A stretch of 64,000 nucleotides of DNA from Moringa oleifera. Its lineage: Eukaryota > Streptophyta > Magnoliopsida > Brassicales > Moringaceae. The DNA lies in the NCBI GenBank assembly GCA_021397835.1, contig JAJFZO010000168.1, forward strand, positions 248,001 to 312,000. Reading direction: 5' to 3'. Shown here piece by piece: positions 46,481-58,935 of the stretch. The translations under genes and the position numbers were made by a program. The notes below the pieces were generated by a model. The model worked only from the letters and a program-made list of their open reading frames with translations, searched no databases and was not told the origin of the DNA. Within the stretch, counting starts at the first letter, position 1; every line of letters starts with the position of its first letter.

Positions 46481-48964
46481 ACCTTTCACAAAAAGAGATA
46501 AAAAAGGTTTGGGTTAACGTGTTACCTCTTCAATTCTATAATCGTAATGATGAAATCTCAGTACAGCACTATTTTCGAAAAAAAAAATAGCTTATTTTTG
46601 GTTTAGTTCTAATCTAAGTGTATTTTAATCCAGACGGTTAGATCCAATCTCAATCTAGTTACTCTATTAATCTAGAAAAAATTTAGATTTTAATTAGTTA
46701 TGAAAGAAAAATTATATCACAAAAAATCATTAATAAGCATATTGATAATGTTAAGATTTGAGATTCGATTTATCATTTTAAATTGATAAATTAAAATTTG
46801 ATTGATCACTTTTTAATCATCAAAATTTATTTGATGATATAAAATAAATATCAACTTTTATATAAATTTAATATAAAATAATTTAAATATAAAATAAATC
46901 TTAACATGAATCCATATAATGATTTTCTCTTTCTTGCGTAACTACTAGATCAATTCGGAAATCAGAAAGTAACAAATATTTAATTTGTCATTTATTTATA
47001 TTGTTCATCATCACAATACATACTAACATTTTTTTTTTTCGTTTGTTGAACAGTAAACCTTCCTTCGATCTTATGTTGGGTGAGTATATAAATGAGTTTC
47101 TTGCTTTTGGGGCCTACATATTTATGTGGGAAGCTAAGTAAATTTTGACCCTTCACTGAGCAAACTCTTAAGATCCGTAGTTCTTTATATTATTTTTCTT
47201 CACCTAAAACTATGTTCTATATCTTATCTTTTTTTTTTTTTTTAATCTATAAACCCTAAGTATGTGAGAAGCTAAGTAAATTTTGACACCATTCTCCCAT
47301 TTACTAAGCAAACTCCGAGGATCAGTCTTTCTTTCTATTACTGTTCTTCACCTAACACGATGTCCAATGTTTCTTATCTATTTTTTATCTTTTAGTCCCA
47401 TCACATTATATGGATTTTTTTTTTAAACATAGACTCCAAATGCAATCAGAAGTCAACTTGTACTTGTTAATTACTAGCTTTTTTTTTTTAATTACATGTT
47501 CTGGTGACCTTGCTCTGAATGTGTCAATATAACTTCATAGAAATTTCACATGCGTTTGAATTTTATTTCTACCTTCAACAAGTAAATAAGTTGAATTGTG
47601 TCTTGTACTAATTTTTATGGGCGAAAGGTGATATTATTCGAACTGAAAAACTTTAAATTTAACCCATTTTTAATTTAAAAATTGATATATTAATAAGATT
47701 AAATATTTATATGTTTTAATTTGACTTAAATTAATCTTTAATTTTAATTAATTATAAAAAATAAAGATATTTTTATTTTTAAAATATTTAAAAATGATCC
47801 TATAAATTCTACCATTCATTGTAAGTCAATCAATCAAATTTAAATAAGTTGGACTCACAAATTTTTTTCATAATTTTTTTAACCTTATGATCTTATAAAA
47901 ATTTTTAGAAATTTATTTTCAATACTTAAAAAAATTTATTTCTTTTAAGATTGTAATTTGAATATTTTTTTATATTTCTATAAAATTTTAAATAAAAATT
48001 TATTATACAAAATATTCAGTTCAAATATTTTAAATTTTTAAATTTTTAAGTTTTTAATAAAATATAAATTAAATTAAAAAAATTAGATGTACAATTAATG
48101 GATACGTGGATGTATGAAATAAAAAGCAGGCACAGCAGAAATGACCCTATCTGAAATTAGTGTCAAATGAAAAAACTGAATTGCATGTCAAGAAGTCTGG
48201 TGATTCTAATAATCCCACTACATTTCTGGTTATCTTCATTGCATCAACTTGTACGAATCCCCGGTTAACAATAAATGCCTGTCTTCCTCCCTCAGAGAAA
48301 CCCCCTTAGCCACAAATGTTTCTCTAGCTTCATTATCTTATCTGTTGTGTATTAATTGGAGCACTAAAGAGACACCAACCTAATTCTGTATTGACAGGTA
48401 GAATGGGAAGAAAAGTGTGTGGCTTCGTGCTGCCAGCATGAGTATTTTGAGATCGATGCAGGTAATTAGGATAATTAACATGTATTGGACTACAAGCTTT
48501 TAAACAAAATTTATGAGAACTGGAAGCTATAATAGATATCGAGTTTGTTTCATAATTTTTTTTAATTAAAAAAAAACGAGTGACTAAGTTGGATGATCAA
48601 TAATATCGTATGCCAGTTAGCTACAAAGACAGTTGCGGTATATATTATATATAAGTGTGTGTATATATGTGTATATATATATATATATATATGTACACAC
48701 ACCAATTTGAAAAGTCAAATTCTAACACTTCGTATAAATTGTATGTGTGCGCAATTTTTTTTTTTTTCTGGTTTTCAGACTGTGGAATTTATTATCTTTC
48801 GTGTTTAGCGTGCAACCAGGAATCCTTCTGACTAAAAGACTCGGGAAGTTTTGTAACTCGCCATATATTAAAGGCAATACAGTCTACTTTAGGCATGCAA
48901 ACCCAGCATCGCCAATATACCAAAGATTTGTGGCTACCGGCTTCCTCTAGTTGAATTAGCAAAC
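46481..48964. promoter_or_regulatory. Intergenic region upstream of the ankyrin gene
   Basis: No element recognised. 47640-48110 is extremely A+T-rich. A (TA)n tract lies at about 48673-48692. The immediate 150 bp before the ATG are less A+T-rich and gene-like, so they may be 5' leader. 48400-48475 could be an upstream leader exon, since it ends GATGCAG followed by GTAATT, a donor-like word; this is a guess. No convincing TATA box was chosen. Confidence 0.35.
47121..47390 (+). repeat. Imperfect ~130-bp tandem duplication
   Basis: 47121-47245 and 47261-47390 share GGAAGCTAAGTAAATTTTGA, then AGCAAACTC, then TTCTTCACCTAA and TTCTTATCT-like ends in order, offset by about 140 bp. It lies 1.6 kb upstream of the ankyrin gene. 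Confidence 0.75.
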
Positions 48965-51900
48965 ATGGATGCCGCTGCCTGCAACTTTCCAATGCGACAA
49001 TCAGGTATCTTTGTGTTATATGTGCATCAAACCACACATCAAAAAACCTTAGCTCGATATTGATGAAATCATGGGTTTGATTGTTGGTATGTCATTACTG
49101 GTTTTGTGGAAGGCATTAACGAGAAAAAAAGAAGTCAAATTTGAGCAAAAACTTTGTTGCCTGGTTTTGCTTTGATCATAGATATCACAAAAAAACTAGT
49201 TTTCGGAGAACAAAACTTTTGGGAGAGAAGACAGGTCTTAGTTGCAAATGTTGATAGTGTTAGTAGAACTGAGTTGGAAAATTATGGTCTGTAATGGCTC
49301 CCATTCTACATTGATTGCTCCTCATATTTGAGTAGGAAATCACAGTATCTTTTTTCTCTTATTCAAACAGAATAGCTAAGAAGAAAATTTCATTTGGGAA
49401 ATCAATTTGGTGTCTAAATGAAACGTACAACTGACACTTTCATCTTTAAAAAATGATAAAATTGGATTCTCAGTTCAAGAAAAAATTGAAGTAGTAATTA
49501 AAGCAAATGAAATAAACCTGAAGAGTAATAACAGAGTACTTCTCATTGAGATTGAGGACAATAAGTTGCTGTAATCTTTCTTTCCTTTTGCTGCTCATCA
49601 CATAAGTTTTGTACTGTATTTATTTAGTCATGGTTGCTTATATATATATATGCACCCGAAAGAAATATCTCCATTAAATTCTTGGCTTTACTTCGGTTTT
49701 GACAGAAACGGAAAACAGACATTTGAGATTACAACAAGCTGCGCTTAAAGGTGACTGGGCAACTGCCAAAGGTATTTTTGATGGACATCCAACCGATATT
49801 ATTGCCAGGATCTCCGTGGGAGGGGACACAGTTCTGCACACCGCAGTTGGAGCAGAGCGTACTGACTTTGTCAGAACGCTGGTGAATTTGATGACTGAAG
49901 TAAATTTACCTCTAGATCAGAAAAATAGAGACGACAATACAGCCCTTTGCTTAGCTGCTATATCTGGAAATGTTGAGCTTGCTAAGGTGATGGTTCAGAA
50001 AAATAAACTCCTGACATCAGTTCCTGGTAAGAGATGTATGTTGCCAATTCATATGGCAGCTTTGCTGGGCCACAAGGGCATGGTATGCTACCTCTACAAA
50101 TTCACAGTTTATGATTTAGAGGCTGCTGATTTCACTGAGTTGCTCAGCTGCATGATCAACATTGATTTATATGGTAATCAAGTATTCTTTTCTATGCATT
50201 TCACAAAGTAATTATATCTAAAAACTGTTGTATGATTCTCTGTCGATGATGGTACTGATTGCTTTGTTCGCAGATCTGGCATTTGATTTTCTTGACACAC
50301 ACAAAAATCTGGTCAGCACTTCCAATGCAATTATAGGGCAAGCATTGCTTGCTTTGGCCAGAAAGCATCCCTTGTTCTCCAAAAGTCAGCCAAAATTTTG
50401 GATAGATCCCATTTTGATGTGTAATTTCCTTTCTGTCGATTTTTTTATTTTCTGAAATAACTAATTTTCTAATCTTTAATGCATATATTAAATTCGTTTT
50501 AAGTTACAAAAATATCATTATAAATAGGTGAAAATCTTAGAAGCATCCTTCTGTTTCAGGAAATGTAATTTATCTTAAAAAGATATATATCTGATGGAAT
50601 TAGTATCAATAGGCTAAAATAAATGTTTTGAGGTGCAGTATCGCAGTCGGTAGTTCACACTTTTTGTATCTACTGTAATTACCGCACATACCCCTTAATT
50701 TTAGATCCACTGAAGTGTCATAAGGCATGAACAGGTTAAATTGCTTGGAGCTGTTAGGCCTCATTGAAAGATCAACTTCGTTTACAGTCTTCCTCTGCAT
50801 TTCATTTGCTTAGGCACTTATAATTTGTACTCTTGTGCTTTCTTCATGTTATGTGGTCAGCTCTAGGCTTCAAAAGATGTCCCCTGCACAAAGCAGCCCA
50901 GGAATTAAGTGGACAGCTTGTGGAACTGCTTATGCATTCAGCCTATGATGAGATCCCAAAAGTTCTTAGACCACCTTTGTTTGCTGCCGCGGCTTTCGGG
51001 AACGTTGAGTTACTGAGAATCCTTATTCGGTCTTACCCTGACCTTATCTGGGAATGTGATGACAGCTCTAGGTTCCTGTTTCATACTGCTGCTTACAATC
51101 GACATGAGGGAATCTTCAATTTAATACATGAACTAGGTCCAAATAAACATTTGATTGCTGTAGCAAGGGATGGGAACGACATGACCTTGCTTGATATAGC
51201 TGCAAGTCTGCCACAAATTAGTGTGCTTCAAACTGTATCAGGAGCTGCTCTTCAAATGCAAAGAGAGCTTTTGTGGTTCGAGGTGAATATTAGTGCTACC
51301 CAACATTTTACCTTCCTTTCAATCTCAGTTTTTTTTCCGATTTCAACCATTTTCTTTCATGCTGCATATATATATATATATATATATGAAATAATTTAGT
51401 GTATTGATTGGGCCTGACCGTTCCAAAAATCTATAAGCTTCTTATTCAGCTCCAATCTTTTATTAATTTATGTTTACATGAATTTTTTTTTTTTTTCGTC
51501 TAATATTATAGGCCGTGGAAAAGATGGGGCCTTACTCACACAACAACGAACAAGATTCAAAACCTTACTCACACAACAACGAAAAAGATTCAAAACCTAA
51601 GGTGCCCAGAGCAGTATTTACTGAGACCCATGAATCATTAAGAAAAGAAGGGCAAGAGTGGATGAAGAACACAGCAAGTTCGTGTATGCTTGTGGCAACT
51701 CTCGTTGCCACTGTGGTGTTTGCAGCAGGATTTACTGTACCTGGTGGAAGCAATAGCGAAACAGGCACTCCTATCCTCCAAACCAACACTTTATTTACCA
51801 TTTTTGTCTTATCAGATACAGTGGCACTTTTCTCTTCCTTATCGTCGGTATTGATTTTCTTATCCATTCTCACTTCTCGCTACGCTGAAAGAGATTTTCG

Positions 51901-52162
51901 CCTGTCGCTGCCCTTAAAGCTCATGTTTGGACTCTTAACACTCTTCTTATCCATTGTCACCATGGTGGTGGCCTTCAGCGCCACAGTTCTCTTGATCTAC
52001 AATAAAACTTTGGGTTGGATCCCCATATTTGTTACTTCTCTTGCTTCCGTTACCGTCATATCCTTCTCCTTGTCACATATCCGGCTTTTGGTTGACACAA
52101 TATCCTCCATGTTTTCCTCTGTGCTCCTCTTCCGGGCAAACAGGAATAGGCTATTCGGATAG
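48965..52162 (+). CDS. Ankyrin repeat protein with PGG domain (ITN1/ACD6-like), five coding exons
   Basis: Exons: 48965-49004, 49706-50173, 50274-50420, 50861-51282, 51512-52162. They sum to 1728 nt, 575 residues plus TAG; every intron is GT-AG and phases agree (1, 1, 1, 0). The ATG at 48965 was chosen because its 13 codons plus one base join exon 2 in frame; exon 2 has no ATG at its open start. Residues about 18-170 hold ankyrin repeats (GGDTVLHTAVGAERTDFVRT, NTALCLAAISGNVELAKVMV, LPIHMAALLGHKGMVCYLY), and exon 4 adds LFAAAAFGNVELLRILIRS and FHTAAYNRHEGIFNLIHELG. ALQMQRELLWFE precedes a polar linker. The PGG domain follows: EGQEWMKNTASSCMLVATLV, the PGG motif at 436-438, and four predicted membrane helices to residue about 545. 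Relatives are membrane proteins linked to defence and salt/ABA responses; the function here is inferred. No frameshift or stop is seen. Exon 3 borders are the least certain. Confidence 0.9.
51366..51387. repeat. (TA)n microsatellite in intron 4
   Basis: About eleven TA units between exon 4 and exon 5. Confidence 0.9.
51530..51595 (+). repeat. 33-bp in-frame tandem duplication in exon 5
   Basis: Two adjacent copies encode PYSHNNEQDSK and PYSHNNEKDSK (residues 366-387), differing by one base. They sit in the polar linker between the ankyrin part and the PGG domain, so length change is probably tolerated. Confidence 0.92.
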
Positions 52163-52177
52163 TAATTCCTTTTGTAG

Positions 52178-52197
52178 AAAAAAAAAAAAAAAAAAAA
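52178..52197 (+). repeat. A20 homopolymer just after the stop codon
   Basis: Twenty A residues begin 15 bp after the stop. Introns are present, so this is not a processed-pseudogene tail; it lies in the 3' untranslated region. No standard AATAAA was identified nearby. Confidence 0.85.
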
Positions 52198-54540
52198 GCC
52201 CGAACCCACCCTTGAAGTATATGTGCACCAACCAGAACTGTTGCAGTCCTCTACTTTCATTATGTAGTATATTCCTCTAGGTTATTTGCTGATGATGTTT
52301 GCTTCTATATTTACATTTGCAAGAATTCCTGTTGTCTTTCAGAAACTTCTTTGGCCAAAGTCTTTATTAAGTTACGATTTTCTTATTCTTTATAAATTCA
52401 TTATTTATATCTCATGACCAGACCAGTGCGGAATGGTTCCGCTAGTATTTAGACATGCATGCCCTTTGCTCACTTACGAATGAAGAGCAAGAATCCATTT
52501 CCATTGGTTGAGTCACTGTTCTAAAAGTTTTATAATAGAAACTGAAGTTTTCTGGTCCTAACAAGATCTTAATCAAATTCAAATGGCTGAATTAATAAAT
52601 CTGCCATTTACGCTATTTCATTCTATTTTTTAAATTTTACTTTTCAACTGTTTTAAGAGTTAGGAAAATTTTGGGTGGAGTTTGCCATTATTACTTAAGA
52701 CTTTGGTAAGTGAGAAAATGGCTTATAATTACTTATATTTTTAACCGATCAATTGCCCAAAAAAGCTGACAGGCTTCTTAGAAGGCCGAAAGAGTTGGAG
52801 TATCTACAGGAATATATATACCAGAAATCCAGACCTTTTCACAACAATAATTATTCTTTCAGATCTTGACGGAACTGTTTGTCTACCTTTGGAGTTTTGA
52901 TACGTTAATCCCAAAAATGGCTTGTGAAAGTTTTGGTTTTCCAATCAATTTTACAGTATTGCTGATAAAAGAAGTTGAAATTTTCTTTATATTAAAGCAT
53001 TTTCATGAATAATGTCTACAACACAATCAAATGCTATCAAGTATTAGCAGAGCACGATTTAGCATCTCCGTATGTTTCATACTTAAAAAATAACAATAAG
53101 TTGATTTATGCAGAGATTTAGGTCTGGCATATATGTTTTCTTAGATAATTTTAAATTTAATATCGTTTTATATATTAATATGATATAAAAATGACTATAT
53201 ATTTAATATGATTGTGACAAAAAAAAAAGTTTTCTGAATTTGAAAACTTGGATGGTAGCATATATAGACATGTTCAAAAAAAATAGAAAAAATGAATTAT
53301 GGGAATCGAATTTTTTGTTTCCATTAATTTAGTTTTCTTTTTTCCTTTTAAGTATTTCTACCTTTTAATCAACTTGACTTAATTTGGATGAGTCAATATT
53401 AAATCAAGCTTAATTTAACTTGAATTTGTAAAAAAAAAAAAGAAAACAAAAATTAAAACAAAAAATTTTGTGGATCTAAATCAAACTAATTTATGTCATA
53501 CAACCATAAATTTAGGCTCATTTGAAAATCTTAAAAAGTGATAGAAAACCATTAAACAAATACAATAAGTTTCTAGTTTAGCCGAACAAGATGATATAAG
53601 GAATCTCATCACAATTTTAAGAGTAGTTTGTATAAGATTTTAATATATGGTGTTAATTAAGTCTTGATGATTCAGCTCCTAATTGTTAGTGTAATTTTTA
53701 TATGCTTGAAAGTGTACCATAATGATGATTGTTTTCAAAAAAATTTAAGATAGAAGGAAGTTAATTTTTTTTCTCACAACGATAATAAAAGTTGAACGAA
53801 CTTCCCACTAGAAAGACTAAATTTCCATGATAGATTTGTTGATGATGATTTGTTAAAAATAAGAATTTTCATATTATTAAGATAAAAAATTTTATTATTT
53901 TTTGTTATAATGATGGGAAAGAATTTAAATATTTTATATTAGTTAAAAATAATAAAACTAAATTAATAGTAAAATGTTCTGCAACAACTATAAGTAAGAA
54001 ATTCATGATGATAACTATTCTTTTTTATGTTTTTACAGTTAGAGCAATAGGGATTTGTATTTTTTACTAGATCAAAATTTTACAAAAATATTACTAAATT
54101 AAACTAATGTATAAGTGAAATTTTTTATGATGAAAATAAGTTATGAAAGGTCATGATTATCTTTTCTTATATATTTTAAGTAAACAATTCGTGTATATAT
54201 TGTCATACCAATATGTGGACTTAGGTTATAAATTTAAAGAGGAAGATTTATATCATTATAAACTGACCCCATATTGTTTTACAATAATATTAATTTTAAT
54301 ATGAATAATCCAAGTTTAGAAATATGGTTTGAAACAATATAAAGGCTCAATCAATTCAAGAAAACAGAATGGCCCAATAAGCTTTTGTGTAGAAACTTTA
54401 TATGTTAGCAGTCCATAAATTTCATCTTCAACCTTTTGAAATTATGTAAAAAATGGGTAAAACTTTTGGAAAACAATTATAATAGCTTTTCTACCACCTC
54501 AACCATAACGAAAATCTCTTTTCTTGATTTTTCAGTTAGA
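52198..54540. other. No recognisable gene; 3' flank of the ankyrin gene
   Basis: A+T-rich DNA. The first 100-300 bp are probably 3' untranslated sequence. No coding or transposon motif was recognised to about 54540. Confidence 0.45.
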
Positions 54541-54861
54541 AATGGTAGAGTCAATAATTTAAAAAAGATAAGTATGCACCTTATCCTCCTATAAATAACA
54601 CGTTCCTCTCTTAAGAAGCTAAGCTTTTTCCACTTTCTATAACATCTTGCTATAAATTTTCTTTTATTGATTTAAGCATCAATGTAATCCAATGAGATAC
54701 TCGTATGCTTTACCTTTCTTCAAGTTTTGAAGAGTCTAATCCAAAATTCTTCCTTCCCTACATGAGAAGAGCGTTCACTCAAAGCTCCATACCTTGCATT
54801 AAACTCTTTGGTTTACTACATCATCTCTTTTTTCTCTCCTTGATAATTTGTCATAGCATAA
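54541..54861 (+). repeat. 3' part of the 5' LTR, Tat-lineage gypsy
   Basis: A TATA-like word CTATAAATAAC at 54590-54600 is followed by a pyrimidine-rich leader and then the primer-binding site at 54862, the layout of an LTR R-U5 end. The LTR start upstream was not fixed and no second copy was found. Confidence 0.5.
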
Positions 54862-54882
54862 TTTGACACTATCTGTGAGAAA
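54862..54882 (+). other. Primer-binding site of Tat-lineage gypsy, decayed
   Basis: TTTGACACTATCTGTGAGAA aligns with the usual TTTGGCGCCGTCTGTGGGAA of Tat/Athila-type elements. All five differences are G-to-A or C-to-T. Confidence 0.72.
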
Positions 54883-54929
54883 AGCGTGACTCAAAATCCA
54901 TGACTCCCTGAAAATCTAAATTCACAAAC

Positions 54930-56640
54930 CAAGAAGATGCCTTTAACTCAACCAACCTTGACTCTATAACAATACCTTCATCAGTTGAAGTTGTGTCAGT
55001 GCTTCCTTCCTTTCGATAAAATTCACTCCACTCCCAATCTACATAACCTCTATTCGTTTAACTATTTCAACTATTCCAATGTTAGCTCTGCTATCACGAC
55101 CTCTTCTAATAACCAAGTCAGTGATGCCTAGCCAATAATATCACCCTATTCCAACATCCTTGCCACTAAATTTCTTGGCTTAACCCTTTCAAAATCAATC
55201 TTCAATCGATCACTACAAGAAAACCCAATGCCATTGAAATAGAAACTGAATCAACTATGTGCCTCACTCCATGGATTTGTTAATTACTAAATATTAACAA
55301 GAAATTCATCTCGTCCATCCTAACCATTAAACTTATAAAAAGGCACTAGAGAAGTGAATCTAAAGATTTCATATCTCAATCAAGGAGAATGAGAAAGTAA
55401 AATGCATGCTTTACAACAAGTTCAATCCACAAGGGCAAAAGAAAAAATGGTTAAGACAACTAAGGAAGTGCCTTTTAACAAAATAGAGTATAAAAAGCTC
55501 AGAAAATAAATTTGATTTCTTAACTAGAAGATGATAGTAATGTGAGGGCAAAAGAACCAGCCAATGATGAATGAGTACTAGCAAGTAATGGAATCACTAT
55601 TCATAAAAAAGATAAACCAAGCCTTTATGCCTTACCAATGCAAAAATACCACAAATCAACCACTATGATGAAACTTTGGATCCCATGGATCATCTGCAAA
55701 AGTTCAACACTATAATATCCATCCAATGCTTATCAATGCATAAATGTGGAAATTATTCCATTTACTTTGATCAAGGCAGCATGAGAATGGTATACCTCTC
55801 CCAAAACTATGAATATTTTCAAATCACTCGAGTAGTAGTTTTTGGCTAGATTTATCACCAGTATGATGTAGAAAAAAGATTCTTTAAATTTTGTTAGAAT
55901 TAAGTAGAAACCAAGAGAGCCTTTGAGAGACTACATGAGAAGGTTTACTGAAGTCACATTAGAGATAAAGGAATTAGAGCAGATGATAGCTATTTCAATA
56001 ATAAAAGAAAGCTTACTTAATTACCCATTTCATGTTGCTTTTAGCAAAAGTTGCCAGTAATTACAAATGCACATCTCTTAAAAGTATATAAGAAGAGGAA
56101 GCAAGAACAAGTGCGAATGAATGGTAGAATAATCCCGTAAAAATACAATAAAGAAGAATTCACTAGAGGACCCTTGAAATCTGGAATAAGCTATTCCAAA
56201 TTATCAAGTACTAGAAGGAAGGACCAAGAAAAGGATAAATAGAAGTATACTCCTTTAACAATCCTTAAACAACATATCTTGACCATCATGCAAGATGACC
56301 CAAAGCTTAGAAGGCCACATAGAATGCTGATAGACCCAAATCATTGTGATTGAAGAAGATTTGGCACATTCCATAATAAAATGGACATGACACAAAAAAA
56401 TACAGAGATTTGAAAGAAAAATTAAAATATCTCATCAGTCATGGCCATTTATCCTCATATATTGACAAGATAAGACTAGAAAGTGGGAAAGATGACAAGA
56501 GATCAAAGTCACCTTAAAGAAACAATCGAAACTAAATTGGAAAAAGATCTCATTCAAGAGACCCTAAGAGAGAACCTCTCTAGAAAGGAAAGCAACAACT
56601 AGCTCTTTTGCATCACCCAATACCTACGGTAGAAGACAAC
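54930..56640 (+). pseudogene. Gypsy (Tat lineage) gag, degraded
   Basis: Capsid core PRE-x-LRDYMRRFTEVTLEIKE, then EQMIAISIIKESLLNYPFHV, at about 55890-56040 (Retrotrans_gag). Downstream, DTKKYRDLKEKLKYLISHGH near 56385-56455 matches the segment after the CHDHGHDTE-type knuckle of Tat gag proteins, and IPTVEDNKDKKVINVLIEGM near 56620-56680 leads to the protease. The N-terminal part is unrecognisable. Stops and shifts occur throughout. Confidence 0.75.
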
Positions 56641-56809
56641 AAAGACAAGAAAGTGATTAATGTCCTAATAGAAGGAATGGTTGTCGAGCAAAAGATAACA
56701 AGTAAAAGAAAGCATACGATAGGAAAAGATGGGAATAAGAATCTAAAATGAAGAGATCATGTTTAGATAAGGTAGTAAAAAAAAAAGTGGATCTAAAACA
56801 AGTCCTTAC

Positions 56810-57160
56810 TCCTTATAATGATGCATTAGTCGTTATTTTGATAATCACTAATTGCGATATAAAGAGAATATTGATTGATACTGGAAGCTCAATTGATGTC
56901 ATGTTCTATTAAACTTTCTTAAAGCTTAGGACAATTAAAGATCAATTGAAACACTTTGATACTCTTTTGATACCTTTAAAGGTAAAGATGTACTTATGGA
57001 AGGCATTATGGAGCTCTTAGTAACTACTAGAGAAAGAGAATAATGTCACTGTAATGACTTCCTTTTTAAATGTCAAAGTACCAGCCGCATACAATGTAGT
57101 CATTGAAAGACCAACTTTGATTCATTGCAAGCTGTAGTATCCACATATCACTTAATAATA
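56810..57160 (+). pseudogene. Gypsy aspartic protease remnant
   Basis: Reads IKRILIDTGSSIDVMFY at about 56856-56910 with the DTG active-site triad intact, then TFLKLRTIKDQLKHFDTLLI, then VPAAYNVVIERPTLIHC at about 57078-57130, the A-Y-N-x-I-x-G-R-P-T-L end of Tat proteases. A stop follows VMFY and the G of GRPTL is E. Confidence 0.82.
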
Positions 57161-57399
57161 AAGTTCTTGATAAGAAAAATGAATAAGGATATTGAAAGGG
57201 GATCAACAGTTATGATGCTAGTGTTATCTGACCTCTTTCAAAGAAAAAAAAATTGACTTGTCAACAATCTTGATTAAAAAGATGAGGCACTATTATAGAA
57301 GATGGAACGTATTGAAGAGCTCTAGGTAGTATAAATTAGAGAAGAAATTTCATAAACTACCAAAATTAGGGGAGTGTTGATACCAAAAGAAAGAAATAT

Positions 57400-58935
57400 G
57401 ATAACTCATTTTCTCCAAGAATAAAAAGATGTATTTACCTGGTCCCCTTTGGATATGATAGAAAAAGACCCATAAGGAATCACCTACCAGCTATGCATTG
57501 ATCCCACCTTTAAGCTTGTGAAACCAAAAAAGAGGAGCTTTATCATTGACAAATAGCAAGCTATAAAAGAAGAGGTATCAACTTTACTAGAGAATGGTTT
57601 CATTCGATAAGTAGGATGTCTTGAGCGGAAATCAACTGTGGTTCTAGTAAAAAAAAAAAAAAAGCATAATGGGCAATGGGTCATGTGTACAAACTTTGCT
57701 GCTTAAATGAAGCATGCCCAAAGGATAGCTTCTCTTTTCCTCGCTTTGACTAATTTGATAATACCACCAGATGCAAATTACTAAACTTTATGGATGCATT
57801 TTTCAAATATGACCAAATTTTAATTAACCTCGCAGATGAAGAAAAGACCACATTCATTACTAAATTTGGAAATTTTTATTATAGAAGCCATATTGTTTAT
57901 CCCCAAGAATACAAAAGCTAACTACTAAAGGTTGGTTAGCAAAATTTTTGAATAACAAATAGGACAGAATTTTAAGGCTTATGTTGATGACATGATCATG
58001 AAAAGTTTTTTTTTTTTTATTTTTTTTTAAAAAAAGGAAGAACACATCTGGGACCTAAAAGCAACATTCAAAGTACTTAAAAGATTCCAAATGAAACTTA
58101 ATCCCACCAAATGTATTTTCAACATTTCAATAGGAAAATCTTTAGGTTTCATAATTACTCAAAAGGATTTGAAGTAAATCCAAAGAAAATCTAGGCTATA
58201 AAGCAAATGAAACCACCAAAGAGTGAAAAAGAAATTCAAAGTCTCAATGGGAAGATTGCTGCTCTAAGCAAATTTGTTTCTAAATTAGTAAAAGAAATGC
58301 TTGCTTTTTACAAGATTCTAGGGAACATGAAGGCATTCAGATGGACTTCACAATGCCAAAAGGCATTCCAAAATTTAAAGAAATGTTTATAAAATCCTTT
58401 ATTTTTATCATGACATAAGGTGAACGAAGCTTTTTTTATCTACCTTGTTGTAGATCAAAAGTTGTTAAGGCAGTACTTTAATTTTTAGAATGGAAGATGG
58501 GAAGTAAAAGACCAATATATTATGTTAATAGAATCCTCTACGACGTAGAAAATCACTACTTAAAAATTAAAAAATTCACTTATGCTTTAATTATAGCTAC
58601 CAAAAATCTCTGTCACTATTTTCAAGCTCATAGCATTATAGTGTTGACTAATGAAACTTTAAAGCAAATTCTCCAATAGTGGTAAACTTGAGGAAGATTG
58701 TTGAAGTGATCAATCAAACTTAGGGAGTTTGAAATATAATTCCAACCTCAAACAACCCTGAAAGGTCAAGTATTAGTTGATTTTATTCTGGAGTGCACAA
58801 TTTTTAAATGTGAGAAGACTAAAAAAGATGATCAATAAGGGGAGGAATTCTATAGAGACATCACAAAAAGGTAAAGCTCTAATGATAGAAGAACAAGAAC
58901 ATTGGCCTTAGTAGTTATGGGTGGATGCTAGATTA
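57400..58935 (+). pseudogene. Gypsy reverse transcriptase and RNase H, truncated
   Basis: RT blocks: QWVMCTNFAA near 57673-57705 (usually WRMCVDFTDLN), FKYDQ..A-DEEKTTFI near 57805-57860, FKAYVDDMIMKS near 57975-58010 with YVDD intact, then HIWDLKATFKVLKRFQMKLN and KCIFNISIGKSLGFIITQKD. The connection and RNase H follow: 58207-58392 reads EKEIQSLNGKIAALSKFVSK and AFRWTSQCQKAFQNLKKCL; 58497-58679 reads KRPIYYVNRILYDVENHYLK and HYFQAHSIIVLTNETLKQIL. A mixed T/A run at about 58005-58036 splits the RT. Coding similarity ends at about 58935, where the LTR fragment of the opposite element starts. Confidence 0.87.

Noticed and set aside
48593..48950. Short plus-strand open frames before the ankyrin gene as an upstream gene
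   Set aside because: They run through a (TA)n tract and a T-run, overlap each other in two frames and show no protein motif; part may be 5' leader.
49699..50211. Treating 49699 as the start of the ankyrin protein
   Set aside because: It begins with TTG, not ATG. An acceptor AG at 49704-49705 and an upstream ATG exon with matching phase explain it better.
51565..51873. Minus-strand open frame of 102 codons
   Set aside because: Antisense shadow of exon 5 of the ankyrin-PGG gene; no motif of its own.
52178..52197. A20 run after the ankyrin-PGG stop codon as evidence of a retroposed gene
   Set aside because: Four GT-AG introns interrupt the coding sequence, so it was not copied from mRNA.
57484..57684. 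Minus-strand open frame starting with a run of phenylalanines
   Set aside because: Antisense to the gypsy RT; the phenylalanines come from a homopolymer run.
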